Assembly (NCBI GenBank): GCA_010909725.1
Contig: JAACMV010000004.1
Coordinates: 372,001-436,000 of the forward strand
Length of the DNA stretch: 64,000 nucleotides
Direction: 5' to 3'
From: Picochlorum sp. 'celeri'
Taxonomy: Eukaryota > Chlorophyta > Trebouxiophyceae
Below the pieces are notes generated by a model. It was not told where the DNA came from. It made no database searches and worked only from the letters and a program-made list of their open reading frames with translations. The position numbers and the translations under genes were made by a program. Below are positions 9,138 to 18,999 of the stretch, in pieces. Every line of letters begins with the position of its first letter. Position 1 is the first letter of the stretch.

Positions 9138-12100
9138 TCATGGTGGTGTTACTTGGACAGGAGCAGAGCATACTGTACCAACCTCATTGTGAGCTACCAC
9201 CCAACAGGTGTACGACGATCCTGAGGTTATTGCATCTACTGTAGTCTTACTGCTACCATTCTTTGGTCTTTGAATCTCAAAAGGTCCCCCAGTGGGACAA
9301 CCTAAACTTTGACTAGATAATGTGCATGACACTGCATACTTCTCCTCTGGAATACCCGAACTGCCAGCAGTCCAGTTAATTACTAATTTATCTTTCTTAG
9401 AATCGATCCCTGTTATATCAGGAGCTCCAGGAAGCACAGGAGTAGGTGGAGGTGGAGGTGGACTTGGTGGAGGTGGGCTTGGAGGATCTGTCTGCACCTG
9501 CACCGCATCCGAACAAACGCTTCCTTCGCTATTCAGTGCAACCACCCAGCATGTATATGTCTTTCCTCCCTGGCCTTTGAACTCGCTGTTCTCCACTCCT
9601 CGAGCAATTTGACTCACCTCTACAACTGCCGTCTCACAAGTTGGTGTCCCTGTAGTACCACACCTGACCTCATAAGTCTCCATAGGCACTCCAGCTTGCC
9701 CATCGACCCAAGAGATCCTGACTGTATTTTTATCCTGGTAGCCAACGACACCTGTGGGCTGTCCTGGTGGGCTAGGAGCTGAAGGACTAGGTGGACTTGG
9801 CGGACTGGGTGGAGGTGGACTTGGTGGAGGTGGATTTGGTGGACTTGGTGGTGGTGGATTTGGAGGTGGAGGATTTGGAGGTGGAGGATTTGGAGGTGGA
9901 GGATTTGGTGGTGGTGGGTTTGGTGGTGGAGGACTTGGTGGTGGTGGACTTGGTGGTGGTGGATTTGGTGGTGGTGGATTTGGTGGTGGAGGACTTGGTG
10001 GAGGAGGACTTGGTGGACTTGGTGGAGGAGGGTTTGGTGGACTAGGAGGTGGTGGATTTGGAGGTGGTGGATTTGGAGGTGGAGGATTTGGTGGTGGTGG
10101 ATTTGGTGGACTTGGTGGAGGAGGGTTTGGTGGACTTGGTGGTGGTGGACTAGGAGGTGGTGGACTAGGAGGTGGTGGATTTGGAGGTGGTGGACTAGGA
10201 GGTGGAGGACTTGGTGGTGGAGGACTTGGTGGTGGTGGGTTTGGTGGAGGAGGACTTGGTGGACTTGGTGGAGGAGGGTTTGGTGGACTTGGTAGTGGTG
10301 GACTAGGAGGTGGAGGATTTGGTGGTGGTGGATTTGGAGGTGGTGGACTAGGAGGTGGAGGACTTGGTGGTGGAGGATTTGGAGGTGGTGGATTTGGAGG
10401 TGGTGGACTAGGAGGTGGAGGACTTGGTGGTGGAGGACTTGGTGGTGGTGGGTTTGGTGGTGGAGGACTTGGTGGAGGAGGACTTGGTGGACTTGGTGGA
10501 GGAGGGTTTGGTGGACTAGGAGGTGGTGGACTAGGAGGTGGTGGATTTGGAGATGGTGGATTTGGAGGTGGAGGATTTGGTGGTGGTGGGTTTGGTGGAC
10601 TTGGTGGAGGAGGGTTTGGTGGACTTGGTGGTGGTGGACTAGGAGGTGGTGGACTAGGAGGTGGTGGATTTGGAGGTGGAGGATTTGGTGGTGGTGGATT
10701 TGGTGGACTTGGTGGAGGAGGGTTTGGTGGACTTGGTGGTGGTGGACTAGGAGGTGGTGGACTAGGAGGTGGTGGATTTGGAGGTGGTGGATTTGGAGGT
10801 GGTGGATTTGGAGGTGGTGGACTAGGAGGTGGAGGACTTGGTGGTGGTGGACTAGGAGGTGGAGGACTTGGTGGTGGTGGGTTTGGTGGTGGAGGACTTG
10901 GTGGTGGTGGACTTGGTGGTGGTGGATTTGGTGGTGGTGGATTTGGTGGTGGTGGATTTGGAGGTGGTGGACTAGGAGGTGGAGGACTTGGTGGTGGTGG
11001 GTTTGGTGGTGGTGGACTTGGTGGAGGAGGACTTGGTGGACTTGGTGGAGGAGGGTTTGGTGGACTAGGAGGTGGTGGACTAGGTGGTGGTGGACTTGGT
11101 GGAGGAGGACTTGGTGGTGGAGGATTTGGAGGTGGTGGATTTGGAGGTGGTGGACTAGGAGGTGGAGGACTTGGTGGTGGTGGGTTTGGTGGTGGAGGAC
11201 TTGGTGGTGGTGGACTTGGTGGTGGTGGACTAGGAGGTGGAGGACTTGGTGGTGGAGGACTTGGTGGTGGTGGGTTTGGTGGTGGAGGACTTGGTGGTGG
11301 TGGACTTGGTGGTGGTGGATTTGGAGGTGGAGGACTTGGTGGTGGAGGACTTGGTGGTGGAGGATTTGGTGGTGGTGGATTTGGTGGACTTGGTGGAGGA
11401 GGGTTTGGTGGACTTGGTGGTGGTGGACTAGGAGGTGGTGGACTAGGAGGTGGTGGATTTGGAGGTGGTGGATTTGGAGGTGGTGGATTTGGAGGTGGTG
11501 GACTAGGAGGTGGAGGACTTGGTGGTGGAGGACTTGGTGGTGGTGGGTTTGGTGGAGGAGGACTTGGTGGACTTGGTGGAGGAGGGTTTGGTGGACTTGG
11601 TAGTGGTGGACTAGGAGGTGGTGGATTTGGAGGTGGTGGATTTGGAGGTGGAGGATTTGGAGGTGGTGGATTTGGAGGTGGAGGACTTGGTGGAGGAGGA
11701 CTTGGTGGTGGAGGACTTGGTGGTGGAGGACTTGGTGGTGGTGGATTTGGTGGTGGTGGATTTGGTGGTGGAGGACTTGGTGGAGGAGGACTTGGTGGAC
11801 TTGGTGGAGGAGGGTTTGGTGGACTTGGAGGTGGTGGACTAGGAGGTGGTGGATTTGGAGGTGGAGGATTTGGAGGTGGAGGATTTGGAGGTGGAGGATT
11901 TGGTGGTGGTGGATTTGGTGGACTTGGTGGAGGAGGGTTTGGTGGACTTGGTGGTGGTGGACTAGGAGGTGGTGGACTAGTAGGCGGTGGACTTGGTGGT
12001 GGAGGATTTGGAGGTGGTGGATTTGGAGGTGGTGGACTAGGAGGTGGAGGACTAGGAGGTGGTGGTGGAGGCGGTGATGTTTCTTCTACCTCAACAGTAA

Positions 12101-13226
12101 CAAGTTCGACTGGTAATAGGAGTATTTTCTCTAGTTCTGTTTCAATTATCTCCTTTGAGTTCTGTATTGCGCTGAGCGCAAGCTGGGGAGGCATTTCAGT
12201 AACTCCTTGCTGGAGTTCAATAAACAGAGAGGTTTGCATCAATAGTGCATCATTATTTAGTGGGAAAAGTTTTTGACACTGACACTTGCGAGCCAGAAGG
12301 AATTTTGGAAGCATTGTTGACATTGCATTGCATACTTTCCGTGACATTGTCGGGTTGTGATCAGTCGTATTGTATACTCTGAGTACTAATTTGGCTTGCA
12401 TGTACTTGCTGGGTTTCTCCTCTACTGTAGGCGCAGGTGCAGGAGCTTCGTTCACAGGATCATCGGCAATGCCATTCTTTTTTATTAGTCTCCATGCAAT
12501 GGATGGAGTACTTGTATTTGAAGAACCTAGAAACAGTGCCGTCCTTCTACAGTCCCCATCAAATAGTTGTGTTGCCAGCATTCCCCTTTGAGCTATAATC
12601 CGCCCTTTATCATCCATATCCTTGTGCAGATGCTGCAACGTGAAATTAATGTATTTTCCATTATACCAGTCTTATGTGCAGATATCAGAAATTGAGAGAA
12701 CTCAACGTACGTGTGTGAAGATGAAGTATTCGCCTGTCCTGCCCTGGGGCAATATCTCCCAAGAGAGCAATCCCCTATCATTTAAAAACACATTCGGACG
12801 TCTTCCATCAGAAAAACTATACGATAATTTGGCAGGGTATCCCTTGGCACGTTGCTGAGCTTCAATCGTGAATACACCGGGTCTTGCTTTCCGAATTACC
12901 CAGACTGGCTTTCTTTTTGCCCATGCACTCTTCATCCTTACAACTGCAGGGTACTTGGTTCCATACGGTTTGTACGACAGGTATTTCCCGGAACAAGAGC
13001 CACCTGCAACTTCAATGATATACTCCCCATCCGCCAAATGTCCTGCAAGAAGGCATTCACAAAGGTGTCGATTTGCATACTGAGTTGTTGTTGGGCAACA
13101 GGACCCCTCGAGTTCAAATAAATACCTACCCTCCGCAGTAGATACTGTATCTCTACAGAATGCAACTTGAAAAAATGTTGCTATCAAGATAAAGAGGTGA
13201 ACACGTCGTTTGGTGACCATCCACAT
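9138..13226 (-). CDS. Giant secreted proline-rich glycoprotein: beta-trefoil-like head, (S/N)PPPP rod, two FN3 domains
   Basis: Exons 12711-13226 and 9138-12632, joined in phase 0 over a 78 bp GTACGT...CAG intron, give about 1336 aa. Residues 1-24 are a signal peptide (HLFILIATFFQVAFC). Residues ~30-220 form three repeats, each closing on a similar strand (PVWVIRK, LSWEILP, IAWRLIK), as in a beta-trefoil; the intron splits the third. Next comes a Cys-containing beta-alpha-beta segment ending VELVTVEVEE, like the SEA-like units before proline rods in algal wall proteins. About 770 residues of SPPPP/NPPPP follow, then two fibronectin-III domains (TYTCWVVALNSEG and SYTCWVVAHNEVG) separated by a short Pro linker. 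Probably a cell-wall or adhesion glycoprotein, comparable in plan to volvocalean agglutinins. No GPI or membrane anchor seen. Confidence 0.85.
9770..12078 (-). repeat. Tandem 15-bp coding repeat, (S/N)PPPP rod
   Basis: About 2.3 kb of imperfect tandem repeat. On the minus strand the unit encodes Ser-Pro4 or Asn-Pro4, with interspersed 9-bp units (NPP or SPP). The plus strand is extremely G-rich (GGTGGTGGA, GGAGGTGGA). Ser and Asn units come in higher-order blocks, for example SPPNPPPPSPPNPPPPN recurring many times, which shows amplification of longer modules. The array makes a long open frame on the opposite strand that is not a gene. Confidence 0.95.
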
Positions 13227-14060
13227 GTGCACAGAAACATATCGGGTCTAGAGCACGCGTGCCTGACCTTGGCGACAGGGGTCAGGTCCTACGAACAAAG
13301 TACAACTACCAGACTTGGTTGGCATGGCTTGTCGTTCTGTCTCAGCAGATCCACAAAAGATTATTTTTTGGTGATTGTTCACTGAATCTAGAGACATTGG
13401 CTCCCATATTCGGCCCAATGTCGAATTCCAGATGTTGCCCAGGCTTGGTAAAAGTACCATGCTGACGTCAGCACCAATGCTTGTGCCAAACCCACCATCG
13501 CCAAGGCCCAACGACCGAGACTGTTATATGTGATATTCTGCATCCGTTATTGTGCAGATCAGCGAGGCAGGGTTTCTACTCCACGTCCATCGAATCTTCA
13601 TGGAGTCGTGCAAATCAATCAAAGTAAAATCACATGTACACCATGATGTGACTGGTGCTGCCACATGATTTATGTATAGACGCCTTCTGACTCTTGGGAG
13701 CAGACAGAGGTTGTTGGGTGAACGAGACAGAGGGGTTTCCTACTCGCCAACCACCGTGATAAAGAATTTAACCCTCTAAATCCTGAATCTAGGAAGAAAG
13801 TTCAGATCTGAGCACATGTATGGGCTCGTATCGACCAGTTGAAGGATTCAAGGCAATGCAACCATGTACAACCATGTTTGAACTGTAATGGCTTTGCAAT
13901 CTGATATTCAAACTGCTTCGCCATGGGTGGCATATCGATTCAAATACTGGATAAATTTAAAAACATCATGCACAGAATGATTTTCTATCCGTAATATATC
14001 CATTGGATACACTTTCGTGGTAGTAGTCGTAGTAGAATTGCACACATTTCTCTCTGCAGT
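13227..14060. other. Divergent intergenic region with CRE-like palindrome
   Basis: 834 bp between the glycoprotein gene (minus) and the TSUP gene (plus). It contains TGCTGACGTCAGCA (13460-13473), a perfect 14-bp palindrome with the bZIP/CRE core TGACGTCA, 234 bp upstream of the glycoprotein ATG. I found no open frame that I trust; the best (minus strand 13511-13248, 87 codons) has no recognisable features. Confidence 0.45.
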
Positions 14061-15056
14061 ATGCGGCATAATTGTTCATCAATCTGTGGCAGGCATGTTC
14101 ATCTACTATATTCAGAATATATTTCTACCGGTGAAACTGCCCTTGGTCTGCCTCGTTTGACTAGATGGTGGGATTCCTGCACCCTGAGGAATAGGAGGGT
14201 TTTCAGCACCTCTGGTGCCAATACAAAAGAGTCTCTGCAGATGAAGAAGGCAAGGATGTACTCACCTTTTGTAGGAGCGGTTGCTGGGCTATTTGGATCA
14301 ATGGTAGGAGTGGGTGGGGGGATTATCATGAACCCAATGCTTCTGAACATTTGCAGAACAATTCCTCAACGGGTCCTGACAGGGACATCATTAGCTGCGG
14401 TGTTTTCCACCGCTTTGGCGAGTAGTTCGACATTCGCATCTAGTAGCTGCGTTGATATACCATCTACAGTGTTGATTTCGTCATCGGCGATGCTATTTTC
14501 TCCGATTGGGGCTCGCTTGACAGCGATTTTAGATTGCAATACTCTGAGAGCGTGTCTAGGGTACTTTCTGTTTGCTGCAGCGCCCCTAGTTCCGCTCAAA
14601 GCCATGCTTATATCTTCATCAGACGATGACACAGTATATACACATGCGTCTTCGCCATCATGGATAGAGTCGATTCAGGAGATGCCGTTGGGCAGTGTTT
14701 TAAAAATGCTTGGAATTGGTGCCGTTGCTGGAACAGCGTCAGGGCTTCTTGGGATTGGCGGAGGTACCATTGTGACGCCCATGCTGGCATTAACTACAAC
14801 ACTTGACCACTCTGTTGTTTTAGGAACATCTCTTACTAGTATGATACCGCCTGCCATGACTGGGATAGTGAGCCACTACTATCTTGGCAATGTTGACATG
14901 CGCTTGGCTGCTGGACTCATACTAGGAACCAGTATAGGGGGCTTTGTGGGGAGCACGTGTGCCTTGAAGGCGCCGCAAGGGGTTTTAGAAGGTATCTTTT
15001 CGCTCGGAATGATATTCCTAGGTAGAAAGACACTGGCATCAGTTGCCTCAAAATAA
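14061..15056 (+). CDS. TSUP (TauE/SafE) family membrane transporter, organelle-targeted
   Basis: 331 aa, single exon. Members move sulfite, sulfonates or related organic anions. The TSUP internal duplication is clear: GSMVGVGGGIIMNPML (about residue 80) and SGLLGIGGGTIVTPML (about 230) are equivalent halves, each followed by GTSLAAVFSTA or GTSLTSMIPPA. About seven or eight hydrophobic helices are predicted by eye. The first ~65 residues are basic and hydroxylated (RNRRVFSTSGANTK), consistent with a plastid or mitochondrial presequence. The substrate cannot be read from sequence. Convergent with the CtlX-like gene, 32 bp between stops. Confidence 0.85.
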   Translation: MRHNCSSICGRHVHLLYSEYISTGETALGLPRLTRWWDSCTLRNRRVFSTSGANTKESLQMKKARMYSPFVGAVAGLFGSMVGVGGGIIMNPMLLNICRTIPQRVLTGTSLAAVFSTALASSSTFASSSCVDIPSTVLISSSAMLFSPIGARLTAILDCNTLRACLGYFLFAAAPLVPLKAMLISSSDDDTVYTHASSPSWIESIQEMPLGSVLKMLGIGAVAGTASGLLGIGGGTIVTPMLALTTTLDHSVVLGTSLTSMIPPAMTGIVSHYYLGNVDMRLAAGLILGTSIGGFVGSTCALKAPQGVLEGIFSLGMIFLGRKTLASVASK

Positions 15057-15088
15057 TATTGATTTGTTCATTGTAATACTGGAAAATC

Positions 15089-16633
15089 TTATGGAGTGAA
15101 AATTTCTGCCAATGTGCATCGAACACCTCCGCCTCCAATGTGTTCTAAAGTATCTATATTCGCATGATGAATGCCCGCGACATGACGCCGGAGGGTATTC
15201 TTTTGGTCAAGCGTAAAGGCATTGTATGCCCTTGTTGACATGGCCATGACTGGCAGGCCTCTATCATCTTCCAATTCCAACACATTGCCGCACAAGGCAG
15301 CCATCTGCTGCTGAGAAATATCTACAATTTCGTGCGTCTTTGACAGCTTTGTCACAAAGCGTTTCCTCTCCGCATCATCAGTAATACTTTCCAGGCATGC
15401 AACAGCCACACTCGTTCCCACAGCCATCATGACATTTGTGTGATAGACAGGGGACCCTTTTGAGTCAGAACTATGAAATGTCACCAAATCATTATATCCT
15501 AATTCTGCCACCCACTTTTCTGCGAGCTCCAAATCCGCCCGCTCTGACAAGGCTACAAACGCTGTTCCCCTGACCCTGTCCAACACAAGCACACCAGTCC
15601 CCTCAAAATACCGTCCTTTCTTCTCCTCTTCAGATAAATCAACAATCTTACCATACCCCATACCCTCTAATATCTCTTTAATATCATCTCGCCGTTCCGC
15701 CTGCCTGTTTGGACACTTCATTGGATAATACACCAATGTGGATGTCCCAACACCCCCTTGGGCCTCTGATGCTGCGTGCGTTGAAAACCAATTGTTCGGG
15801 AAAACTGCATCAGGTGTCCCATGATGCAAACAATGTTGAAACAAATTCACCTTGACCCGCGCATTCTCTGTCAACACGGTATACAAGTCTGAAAACTCTT
15901 TCAACACCTGCTGTGTCACAGACCCCTGTATCACCTCCCCAGTCTCCGTATTCATAAACGAATTATCCTGAGCAGCCTGATCATTAAACACAAATGCAGT
16001 CGGAGCCACCATCAAAACTTCATTCGACGACTGCCTCGCCGTACTCATACTCTCAGACAGCGCAGCAGCCTCCTTCAGGTTTGAAACCTGCTTCACCGAC
16101 AACCCATGCATCTTCAAATACCGCACCAAATCAGTCCCAATATCCTTCAACGTATACGTATCATGTCCATCATAATCATACTGATCAACCACAAGCCTTT
16201 CCTGAGCTTGCAACACATCTGCAGCAACCGCAACAGTCTTTGGCCCCACCATGACAAGAGAGTCCTTCAGCAACCTCGGATTCTCATCATGCGCTGCAAA
16301 CGCATCCCTCACCACAGCAATGTGATTTGGATCTTTTCCTTGACCCATCATCCCAGAATCATACAACACATGCTTTGGAAGCCTCGCCATGGCTCCCCAC
16401 CCTCTCTGAGCAAGCCTCACCAGCACACTCGACGAATGACCGTCATTGTGCGAATTCCCCGGCAAGACCACACATTCTCCATTTTTAGACGATCCATCAC
16501 CATCATCATCATGCGTGGCAAGAGAAAAAGCTGACGTATGAATCCCCTGCGTGTGAGCCACCACCACACCAAAGCTGGAACAAGACAGCCCAGAAACACG
16601 CTCCCTCGCCCTTCTCAACACCGCAGGAAACAT
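15089..16633 (-). CDS. Amidinotransferase/guanidino-hydrolase family (CtlX-like), probably mitochondrial
   Basis: 514 aa, single exon from ATG 16633. Residues about 120-514 match the arginine-deiminase superfamily subgroup that includes bacterial citrulline hydrolase CtlX: VGPKTVAVAAD in place of the substrate-loop start, DAVFPNNWFSTH, YFEGTGVLVLDR, FVALSERAD, the catalytic-His block PVYHTNVMMAVG, and GGGGVRCTLAEIF with the expected nucleophilic cysteine near the C terminus. The N-terminal ~90 residues are Arg/Ser-rich, then Asp/Gly-rich, and may include a targeting peptide. The likely reaction is hydrolysis of arginine, citrulline or a related guanidino/ureido compound. The exact substrate is inferred only at family level. 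Confidence 0.8.
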   Translation of the reverse strand: MFPAVLRRARERVSGLSCSSFGVVVAHTQGIHTSAFSLATHDDDGDGSSKNGECVVLPGNSHNDGHSSSVLVRLAQRGWGAMARLPKHVLYDSGMMGQGKDPNHIAVVRDAFAAHDENPRLLKDSLVMVGPKTVAVAADVLQAQERLVVDQYDYDGHDTYTLKDIGTDLVRYLKMHGLSVKQVSNLKEAAALSESMSTARQSSNEVLMVAPTAFVFNDQAAQDNSFMNTETGEVIQGSVTQQVLKEFSDLYTVLTENARVKVNLFQHCLHHGTPDAVFPNNWFSTHAASEAQGGVGTSTLVYYPMKCPNRQAERRDDIKEILEGMGYGKIVDLSEEEKKGRYFEGTGVLVLDRVRGTAFVALSERADLELAEKWVAELGYNDLVTFHSSDSKGSPVYHTNVMMAVGTSVAVACLESITDDAERKRFVTKLSKTHEIVDISQQQMAALCGNVLELEDDRGLPVMAMSTRAYNAFTLDQKNTLRRHVAGIHHANIDTLEHIGGGGVRCTLAEIFTP

Positions 16634-17280
16634 TATCACGGACAATATCGATTAATCTCCTTCCTTTAGTTGTTATGAATGGCACATTCGTGGCGCCGCA
16701 AGGCAAATACCCTACTCCCATTCATCACAGGGTTGCGAAACCCTAGGACGCGGTGTCATGTCATGTATAAAACATTTAAAAAGTTTCTACATTAGAACAT
16801 TGAATACATGTCCGGAACCGTTCCATGCAATACAAGACCCTGCCACCACCTCCGACTCCGTAACGCATGAAATATATCAGAATATATTATTGTATCGAAG
16901 AATAACAACGGAAGAACATGTCCAATGTCGTATGGCGGATGCCGACGATGCATCGCCCGTGACGCACGAATTGATATCAGTCTGTGCGTTTTAACCAAGG
17001 GTGTTGTATCTCATTTGACATTATGAAGTAAAATATACAAGGTACGTGGCATTGGGGTTGGTAGTAGTGTTTGGCAGTCTTGTCTACGTGAGCGTGTGAG
17101 AATTGAGCAGTCGACACTTTTTTAATGCAGACGCATCTAGTGTGTGACGATTTTTTAACGAACGCTTGTATTAATATTACATTCTGAGACTGAGAGGATT
17201 ATTAGTAGCAGTAAACTCGTACAATATATTCCACCTTGTACATTTGTGACAGACATTCTTGAGGGAAACACTTTTTTTTG
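16634..17280. other. Divergent intergenic region
   Basis: 647 bp between two divergent starts. An inverted repeat AGGGTT-GCGA-AACCCT lies at 16729-16744, about 100 bp upstream of the CtlX-like ATG. AT-rich stretches at 16860-16900 and 17140-17200 may be core promoter or 5' UTR of the downstream gene. Open frames on both strands here (68-78 codons) overlap each other and show no family features. Confidence 0.4.
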
Positions 17281-18873
17281 ATGGAACCGAAGAGAAGAAA
17301 GGATGATTGTGCGGGTATTGAGGGTCCAGACACTCTTCTGGGTGATTTGAGTAAGGATGCACACGGGGGAGTGAAGAGGCAAAAGTGCGGTGGCGATGTG
17401 ATCCCCTACCCATTCATGGTGGGTGAGAAGGAGGCTCTGAGGTTGAAGGAGCAGCCGAGCTCGAGTCTGAGGGATACCATGGTGACGCCGCCTAGTGGGC
17501 TGTATAAGAGTAGTGGAACACGATCACAATCGAAAGAGAGTGATAAGAATGGGGATCGAATAGATTCGTATCTATTGAAGTTGTTGAGTCCAGCAGAGAT
17601 GACCAAGGTTATTAGTGCTGGACAGGCTGGTTCCACAGGGTTCAAAATGCCAGAGCCCAAGGTTGCACGGCACGATTCACAAGGGAAGAGTGGTGCAGCT
17701 GGTATTCAGGCATCCAATTCTTTGGGGAAGGAGAAGATGAAACGTGGTCAGTGGGAGTATGTGGATACGCAGAATGTTCTGGGAGAGGACTTGACAGGTG
17801 CTCTGAGGAACTCTGTTGTGCAACACCAAAGGGAGTACCTGGAGCAGCTGTACGATCTTCATCGAGCTATAGCGGTGCAGTCGTTGCTTGTGAGACATAG
17901 CGATGATCAGCAAAAGGTTGTTGATGCGTATCAGAAGGAAAAGGAACGGGAAAAGAGGGCACGGGAGAAGGCTGGTTTAGGATTTGAGACGTCCACATCC
18001 TTGCATAAAGGTCTTCACCCAGATTCTCAGTTTGCTGCGGTTCCTCCTTCGCAAGATACAAATGCGGATGGTAGTGGAGATGATTTGACTGGCAGCGGCG
18101 ATGATGTTGCTGGAAGTGGAAGTGGGGGAAATGGAAAGTCAGGAAATGGAAGTGGTGGAGGCTCGACGAGTCATCTGAATCCTCCTGGTGGTGGTCCTGT
18201 GATTCAGGGTCAGGTAAATGCGACAGGCATGCATCGCGCTCCATCAGGAGCGAGCAATGCCCCGATGTTTTCTTGGCCAACAGGTTGCCATATGCTTCAG
18301 ATGCCTGTGCCTCCAGGCGGGCATGCTCCATGGAGTCAGGGATTGGACGGAGGGAATGATACGGCCACTGGGATATATGGACAGGCTGGGTACCCAGGTC
18401 AAGATCCAATGATGTGGTGGTATCAGGATTATTTCAATAGATATGGAAATACTCTCCAGCAACAGCAGGAGAAGGGACAAGAACATGTGAAGAATGTGCC
18501 ATCCGTATTTAAATGGTGGCAAGATCCTAAACTGGCATTCGGTGCCCCTGCTGATGCGAAAGAAGTGATTGCAAAGACCAAGGCGCCAGTTCGGCGTGAA
18601 GGTGGTGAGGTTGAATCCGCACCAGCCAAATCTCGTGGAAAGACTGAGAGAATTGTTGCGCCTCCTCCCAAGCCCATGAAGCGGCGAAGGAGGCGCAAAC
18701 CTGAGGATCCTGTTGGAGAAGCAAGCAGTGGTACAAGTGGACCTGCGTATCATCACCAGAATTCTTCTGATGATGTGTGCAATGCACGGTCTCCAAAATC
18801 ACGGGATGCCAATGTGGCAAAACTTTTGCTTTCGATTAGCGGTAAATGCATGGATGGTACTACTAGCGCTTGA
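17281..18873 (+). CDS. Nuclear protein with ELF3-like HR-x-I-x-VQ motif
   Basis: 530 aa, single exon, mostly low complexity (Gly/Ser/Asp stretch at about 260-300, PPGG, Gln run). The most structured piece, residues ~180-205, reads REYLEQLYDLHRAIAVQSLL. It resembles the conserved block of plant EARLY FLOWERING 3 and relatives (consensus roughly F-x-L-H-R-L-I-x-V-Q). Upstream, DRIDSYLLKLLSPAEM may be a second conserved block. A basic cluster KPMKRRRRRKPED (about 475) is a strong nuclear signal. A scaffold role in a transcription complex, perhaps clock-related, is inferred from one short motif. ATG 17281 is preceded by a T-rich leader. Confidence 0.6.
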   Translation: MEPKRRKDDCAGIEGPDTLLGDLSKDAHGGVKRQKCGGDVIPYPFMVGEKEALRLKEQPSSSLRDTMVTPPSGLYKSSGTRSQSKESDKNGDRIDSYLLKLLSPAEMTKVISAGQAGSTGFKMPEPKVARHDSQGKSGAAGIQASNSLGKEKMKRGQWEYVDTQNVLGEDLTGALRNSVVQHQREYLEQLYDLHRAIAVQSLLVRHSDDQQKVVDAYQKEKEREKRAREKAGLGFETSTSLHKGLHPDSQFAAVPPSQDTNADGSGDDLTGSGDDVAGSGSGGNGKSGNGSGGGSTSHLNPPGGGPVIQGQVNATGMHRAPSGASNAPMFSWPTGCHMLQMPVPPGGHAPWSQGLDGGNDTATGIYGQAGYPGQDPMMWWYQDYFNRYGNTLQQQQEKGQEHVKNVPSVFKWWQDPKLAFGAPADAKEVIAKTKAPVRREGGEVESAPAKSRGKTERIVAPPPKPMKRRRRRKPEDPVGEASSGTSGPAYHHQNSSDDVCNARSPKSRDANVAKLLLSISGKCMDGTTSA

Positions 18874-18999
18874 TTTTTATTATTATCATCTTATTTTTTT
18901 TTTTTGCAACTGATACAGTATTGAATCGCAATCAATCAATATATATACAACTAGATTTCTTCTTGCCCATTGTGCGTGGCCTTGTATCGGGTAGGATGA

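Noticed and set aside
9754..12276. 840-codon plus-strand frame encoding a Gly/Leu/Phe-rich protein
   Set aside because: It is the exact antisense of the (S/N)PPPP repeat. The minus-strand gene has a signal peptide, a consistent splice and FN3 domains, so the glycine frame is a by-product of the 15-bp repeat.
17867..18409. 180-codon minus-strand frame, His/Ser-rich
   Set aside because: Antisense of the Gly/Ser/Asp low-complexity part of the 17281 gene.
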